A DNA stretch of 64,000 bases from Ficedula albicollis (taxonomy: Eukaryota; Chordata; Aves; Passeriformes; Muscicapidae): contig NC_021674.1 of assembly GCF_000247815.1 (NCBI RefSeq), forward strand, positions 84,586,602 through 84,650,601, written 5' to 3'. Below the pieces are notes generated by a model, which worked only from the letters and a program-made list of their open reading frames with translations, was not told the DNA's origin and did no database searches. The number at the start of each line of letters is the position of its first letter. Within the stretch, counting starts at the first letter, position 1. The translations under genes were made by a program, and so were the position numbers. This document shows, piece by piece, positions 58,204 through 64,000 of the stretch.

Positions 58204-60536
58204 GTAGACTCTCAGGTAATCACCTGGAGCCATGTGTGGCCAGTGCATTATTCTGTACTCAGCTTAGCAGCCTGGCTGGTGTGTACTGCCAGGAGCAACT
58301 GCTGGGTGAAAACCACATATGCAGGCCTGGGAATTACAAATCATAGACAGTTTTCTAAGCATCTCTAGGCTTTTGGGTGCCAAGATTTTTGGTTTTTTTA
58401 AAGCCGTCTTCTGGGTTTTTTTGATTTATATGTGTCACCTTAAAATTTTCCTGTGGGACAAGAGAGCCTGGAAACATTCTCCCATGTTTGTGACTTTGGA
58501 AGATGGGTCATTTAGAGCACCACCAGGTTTGGCTAGGCTGTTTTGTCACGGCAAACAGTATTTTTGTGGAAGGGTACATACTATTCCTTTAAAAATGTAG
58601 CCTGGGGGAGATGAGGAAGAGTTTTTGGCTGAAATGTTTGCATGAAGCAGTGTGATAGAGCAGTCAGGGAATATATTGCATGCTAATAAAGTTCCTTCTT
58701 CAGTGTGAAAAGTGCATGCTTTGTGAGTGACAGTGGGTCTTTTTTTACCTTTGGACTTTCTAACTTGACCAATAATGAGGCATCCACCAGCGCGCCTTTT
58801 CAGTCCTTTCCAAAGAGCTGCCACAACTAAAGAGACTTTTTTTTGAGAATAATCTGTGACCCAGCAAGGTTGGCTGCAATGTTTGTTTGTTTTTCTCTCT
58901 ACCACTGGTTCCTACTATTCTCTTACTCCCACATCCTATCCGAGTCTTGTTTTCAAATGCATTCTTCAGCCTTCTCCTTCCCTACCTACTGCATCCTGTG
59001 TTCTGCTTTCTGACTTCCTTCTCTTTTCTTATAGCTTTTCATTCCAGTTCCTTTTGCTTCTGGTCCCCCAGGAACAAGGAGTCAAACATTAACAGCTGCT
59101 GAGTACTGAGTTAATCTGGCTCTTGCTGGGAGTGTAGAGTTCAGGGAGACATCCTTTGTGTGTGACATTGTGCCCTGGGGCCCTTGGCACCACTTCATTG
59201 CTGGAGTAGCAGAGAGAAATGTGTATCTGTGCTCCACTTGCTATCATCTACAATCCAACATGTAAGATAAAAATATTGATAAAAGCTGATCTTTGCCAAG
59301 ATATGGACATTCGAGTTACTGCAAGTTAATTACCAGGCATTAATTGCTCTGCTCTTACCACCTGGAGGTGCATCTCACTTAAAAAAGGAAGCTGAAAAGC
59401 TTCAGACTTAGGGCAAGCAAAGCAAGTGGATTTGAATTATCTCGTGTCTTGATAGAGGATATGGGAACTGTAGGTGCTGTGACAGCTGTTTGGAAAAAAA
59501 TATTATTTCACAGTAAATTTAGTGTGCATACCTGTGTCTTTCTAAGTCAGACTGCTGCTTTTACAATAAGGCTCTTAGATGGGTCGGGGTAGATCCCTGT
59601 GTTATCTGTACCTCTTTGTCAATTGAGGATCACCATCATCATAAATCTGTGCTTAGAAAATGTGCAGGAACTTCCTATGTTGATCTCAACATATCCTGAA
59701 TATAAATCACAGATATAAAATAGTTTCATTTCTCCATGTTGCATGGGTAAGATGTATGTCTTATCTTTCTGAGGAGACACCTAATTTGGATATGTGGTGA
59801 GCTTTTTTATTTTTTGAAAATACAGCTTTAGAGACTATACAGAGAAGAGCATTTTCAAGATGAGATCAGACCACTAGACTGATCCTTGTGATTCACAACA
59901 TCTACTAAATGGAAATGCAGAGGAAGAAACCTTTTAGCATAATAGTCACTGTGCTGGAAAATTTATCTTCCTGCTAATGTCATATGCCTGTGATGCCCAG
60001 ATGGTTATCAGTTGTGTGCTACTGTAATCTTCTGTCCTGCTGGTTTATTTGTAACCAGGATTGGTCTGATTATGTGTGGCTGTACATAGCAATCAGTTTA
60101 AGTATTTTACCTTATTTTACACATTTTTCTGTATGCAAGACATAAAGAGGAATCCACCTTGTAAAACAAATTTGGTATAAATGGATTAGTGAGTAGATAA
60201 TACCTGTCCTGTTGGCATATTATATACTTTTACCAACAACATCCTAACAGAGAAATAAATGTGAAGAAATTAAAACCTGATTTATTTGTTATCTATACAC
60301 ATATAAAATTTTACTGTGTTTGAGATTTCTAGATAATTTTATGTATTTTTCATTTAACTTTTATAATTCAAAATACTTAGTTTGGGAGTAGTAGGTAGTT
60401 ATTTCTTGAAGGCTACCATTAATAGTAATAAAAAAAGCTAAAACAAAGGTGATTTTAGAAATAGAGAGATTTACACACAGACATATATATATATATTTAT
60501 ATATTAGTCTAACACATCTCTTCTAACTTGTTTCAG

Positions 60537-63342
60537 GTTGAAGAAACTTCTTGAGCAGGAGAAGATCTATCAAGCCCGGAAGGAGAAGGAGCATACAAAG
60601 AGAATCAATAAACTAAGAGAAGAACTAGTAAAGCTCAAATCATTTGCACTCATGCTGGTGGATGAAAGACAAATGCATATTGAACAACTTGGTCAACAAA
60701 GCCAGAAAATACAGGATTTAACCCAAAAACTAAAGGAAGAAGAAGAAAAGCTTAAAATTATTAGTGCAAAAGCAAAAGAAGATGGACAAAAACTGATGAA
60801 ATTAGAGGCAGAACTTGAACACAAAACATCATCATTTTGTCAAGAACATGAGGAGATGACTGCTAAACTGGCTAATCAAGAGTCACATAATAGACAGCTA
60901 AGGCTCAAGCTAGTGGGGTTGACTCGCAGAATAGAGGAGCTAGAAGAAACTAACAAAAATCTTCAAAAAGCTGAGGAGGAACTTCAAGAATTAAGAGATA
61001 AAATAGCAAAAGGGGAATGTGGGAACTCTAGCTTAATGGCAGAAGTGGAAAACCTCCGCAAGCGCGTGCTTGAAATGGAGGGGAAAGATGAAGAGATCAC
61101 AAAAACTGAATCCCAGTGCAAAGAGCTGAAAAATAAACTGCAAGAGGAAGAGCATCAGAGCAAAGAGTTGAAACTTGAAGTGGAAAAACTGCAGAAAAGA
61201 ATGACAGAATTAGAGAAGCTGGAAGAGGCTTTCAGTAAAAGTAAGTTGGAATGCACCCAGCTACACTTAAACTTGGAGAAAGAAAAAAATTTGACTAAGG
61301 ATTTGATAAATGAGTTGGAAGTGGTGAAGACTCGAGTGAAGGACCTTGAGACATCCGAAAGCAAGTTGGAAAAGGCTGAAATAAGCTTAAAAGATGACCT
61401 TACGAAGCTGAAGTCATTTACTGTGATGTTGGTTGATGAGCGAAAAAATATGATGGAAAAAATAAAACAGGAGGAAAAAAAGGTTGAGGGCCTAAACAAG
61501 AATTTTAAAATTGAACAAGGAAAAGTTATGGATGTAACAGAGAAATTGATAGAAGAAAGTAAGAAATTTTTGAAACTGAAATCTGAAATGGAGGAAAAAG
61601 TATCTAGTTTGACAAAGGAAAGGGATGTGTTAATTGGCAAACTGAGAAGTGAAGAAGAGAAGTCATCTGAATTAAGCTGTAGAGTTGACCTGTTAAAGAA
61701 AAGAATTGATGGTATGGAGGAAGTAGAAAGAGAAATTACAAGAGGTCGAACTAGGAAAGGAGCAGAGCATGGTTGTCATGAGGACAACAAGATTAAGGAA
61801 CTTACCATTGAAATAGAAAGATTGAAAAAACGTCTCAAACAACTGGAAGTGGTTGAAGGAGATTTGATGAAGACTGAAGATGAGTATGATCAGCTAGAGC
61901 AGAAATTTAGGACGGAGCAGGATAAAGCTAATTTTCTGTCTCAACAGTTGGAGGAGATGAAACTCCAGATTGCCAAAACGAAAGCAATAGAAAAAGGTGA
62001 AGTAGTGAGCCAGGAGGCAGAGCTGAGGCACAGGTTTCGTCTGGAAGAGGCCAAAAGCAGAGATTTGAAAGCAGAAGTTCAAGCACTGAAGGAAAAAATC
62101 CACGAGCTCATGAACAAAGAAGACCAGCTTTCTCAGCTCCAAGTCGATTATTCAGTTCTGCAGCAAAGGTTTATGGAAGAGGAAAACAAAAACAAGAGCA
62201 TGGGGCAGGAAGTTTTGAACCTGACCAGAGAGCTGGAGCTTTCTAAGCGTTACAGCCGTGCCCTGAGGCCCAGCAATAACGGGAGAAGAATGGTTGATGT
62301 TCCTGTCACGTCCACCGGCGTGCAGACAGATGCTCTCAGCAATGAAGCAGCCGAAGAAGAAACTCCAGCAGTGTTCATAAGGAAATCCTTCCAGGAGGAG
62401 AATCATATCATGAGCAATCTGCGACAGGTGGGTCTGAAAAAACCCATGGAGCGTTCTTCAGTTCTTGAGAGATACCCTCCAGCAGCAAATGAGCTTGCTA
62501 TGAGGAAATCCTGGATCCCATGGATGAAAAAGAGGGAAGCTGGGGCTCAGACAACTCCTGAGAAAGGAGCCCGAACCCACAGTAGTCCAGCACATCCTGG
62601 GGAGGTTGTCCTTTCACCAAAGCAGGGTCAACCTCTTCATATTCGGGTGACACCAGATCATGAGAATAGTACAGCGACTTTGGAGATAACCAGTCCATCT
62701 GCCGAGGAATTTTTTTCAAGTACCACTGTCATTCCTACATTGGGAAATCAGAAGCCACGGATAACCATCATTCCCTCTCCAAACGTCATGCCACAAAAAG
62801 GAAAAGGCAGTGAAAGTCCCATGGGCCCAGAGCGTTCCATGTCTCCAGTCACTATAACAACGTTCTCCAGGGAGAAGTCCCCAGAGGGAGGGAGAGCACC
62901 CTTCGCTGACAGACCTGCATCGCCAATCCAGATCATGACGGTGTCGACATCTGCGGCGCCGGCAGAAATCTCCGTCTCTCCGCAGTCACAAGACATGACC
63001 ATGGGAAGGGCTGTCTTCAAAGTCACGCCGGAAAAGCAAACCGTCCCGACTCCCATCCGCAAGTACAACGCCAATGCCAACATTATTACCACGGAAGACA
63101 ACAAAATCCACATCCACCTGGGTTCCCAGTTCAAGCGCTCCCCCAGCGCCGCCCCTGACGGCGCGAGCCCTGTGATAACGGTGCGGCCGGTGAACATCAC
63201 GGCGGAGAAGGAGGTGGTGACCGGCACTGTCCTTCGGTCACCTCGGAGCAGCCTGTCCCCGCGACCTGCAGCCAGCAAGGTGACAAGTACTATCACCATC
63301 ACGCCTGTCACAACGTCTTCCACTCGAGGAACACAATCGGTG
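60537..63342 (+). CDS. FILIP1: FILIP1 large coding exon (residues 209-1144)
   Basis: The bulk of filamin A interacting protein 1. FILIP1 is a cytoplasmic, actin-associated coiled-coil protein that binds filamin A and lowers its level. In the brain it holds back neuron migration from the ventricular zone, and it is also linked to non-muscle myosin IIb, spine shape and muscle. Residues about 190-785 form a long Glu/Lys/Leu-rich coiled coil, with the duplicated motif LKSFALMLVDER (about 243-254) and LKSFTVMLVDER (about 505-516). Residues about 790-1144 are Ser/Thr/Pro-rich and mostly unstructured, with conserved islands such as WIPWMKKRE, GQPLHIRVTPDHENSTATLE, KPRITIIPSPNVMPQK and NIITTEDNKIHIHLGSQFKR. 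The first base completes Arg209. The TTG at 60538 encodes internal Leu210 and is not a start. The exon ends after GTG (Val1144) with donor GTAAGC at 63343, phase 0. About 70 C-terminal residues are missing from the window. Confidence 0.97.
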
Positions 63343-64000
63343 GTAAGCAGTGCGGTCCTCATGGCAGGGAGAAGGACAAACCGCAGCTTGGGTTTGGGAC
63401 ACCAGCAGGGAAAGTGGGAGGGGTGAGGAGAAACTCTTGTCTTCCCTACATTTCTTCCAGGCTCAAGCCTAATCATAAATGTGCCCAATTAATGTATTTT
63501 TGTACCAGTGTTGGATGCTTGTGTACTTTTGGTATTATCTCCTAAAGCAGTTAACTTCCAGAGGAAGTCCCTTCAAAGTTATTTTCATAATGGCAGCCCA
63601 GTAAAAATACAAGTGAGAGACAGAGGGACAAAGAATGATGGGGATGAATGAGCAGGAAACTGTATTTTTTTTTTTTGAGTGCAATTTCTGAATTTTGAAA
63701 ATACACTTCGTGTTTTTTTTGCCCAGCTGGCAGGTCTTTAGACTCTAATTATGCAGACTGGCGTTACTTTGATATAATCCCATGATCCCCATATAATTCA
63801 GTTAGTATCTGCTACGTTACTGAACTTCAAAGGAATAAATAAGCAGTCGTGTTATCATTGCTTACAGCTTCAAGCCCCTTTAGCCAGTGAATAGTGTTCC
63901 TCTGAACTTCTCTAAGTGCTGTATTACAATAGAGCTTCCTGTAGCACATTTTTTTTGCTTTCTCTTTGGGCTTCTGTGGTGGAACCCTGGCTTGTTTTTC
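63343..64000 (+). other. FILIP1: FILIP1 intron 5 (partial), with read-through tail and poly-A signal candidate
   Basis: The intron begins GTAAGC. If it were retained, the reading frame would continue for 27 further residues (VSSAVLMAGRR... to ...GKWEG) and stop at 63424-63426. An AATAAA hexamer lies at 63834-63839, so an intronically polyadenylated FILIP1 with a different C-terminus is conceivable. The normal route, splicing to a terminal exon beyond the window, is favoured because the known FILIP1 C-terminus diverges exactly at this donor. The rest of the segment is AT-rich and otherwise featureless. Confidence 0.7.

Noticed and set aside
60537..63342. Assignment to the paralogue FILIP1L
   Set aside because: The N-terminal MRSRNQGGES start, the ARED...HMLKTEKTKPEVLE segment and the C-terminal islands match FILIP1, while FILIP1L differs at these positions.
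60538..63426. Treating the large exon as a complete 962-residue single-exon gene starting at 60538
   Set aside because: The first codon is TTG for an internal Leu, a clear acceptor ends at 60536, and three upstream exons supply the known N-terminus. The last 27 residues lie beyond a good donor.
62748..63488. 246-codon minus-strand open frame opposite the FILIP1 tail
   Set aside because: It is a shadow of the conserved + strand coding sequence, without recognisable domains.

Overview
The window looks like avian nuclear DNA. The strongest host signal is a 5'-truncated CR1 LINE at about 26725-27213 with the typical bird/reptile CR1 3' end. The only protein-coding gene I can support is FILIP1 (filamin A interacting protein 1), on the + strand. 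Its translation follows the vertebrate FILIP1 proteins I remember almost residue by residue and is clearly not the paralogue FILIP1L. A songbird is possible, but the sequence itself shows no more than 'bird'.

Gene layout. Coding exon 1 (gene exon 2) is 15306-15584 with the ATG at 15312. The next exons are 33484-33657, 35696-35874 and a large exon at 60537-63342. Joined, they give 3432 nt or 1144 codons. The last ~70 codons (terminal exon and 3' UTR) lie beyond 64000, and the non-coding first exon and main promoter are presumably upstream of position 1. Everything else is intron: intron 1 (1-15305, partial), intron 2 (15585-33483), intron 3 (33658-35695), intron 4 (35875-60536) and intron 5 (63343-64000, partial).

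Region by region. Intron 1 holds a T31-G356-CC-T24 tract (2858-3270), a perfect (TTCCC)n array of about 1.6 kb (9373-10997) and several short tandem duplications. Intron 2 holds a 64-bp duplication followed directly by a 385-bp tandem duplication (18174-19070), a 53-base poly-A run and the CR1. Intron 4 holds two more T-G-T tracts, with 764 and 636 consecutive G. It also holds a CpG-rich island (about 52880-54300) containing a CCAGGT hexamer array and a fourth pure G run (459 nt) without T flanks.

Most interesting biology. The CpG island in intron 4 looks like an internal promoter. It has GC boxes, a CpG-dense body and good + strand splice donors (after 53485 and 54246). Splicing from it into the 60537 exon would give a FILIP1 lacking the region encoded by the first three coding exons, starting at Met248 or Met255. 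That would match the short FILIP form described in rat. The second striking class is the set of uninterrupted G homopolymers, all on the transcribed gene's sense strand. They are either extreme G-tract expansions or assembly artefacts. I found no RNA genes, CRISPR arrays, prokaryotic features or viral genes, and no wholly new multi-gene system.
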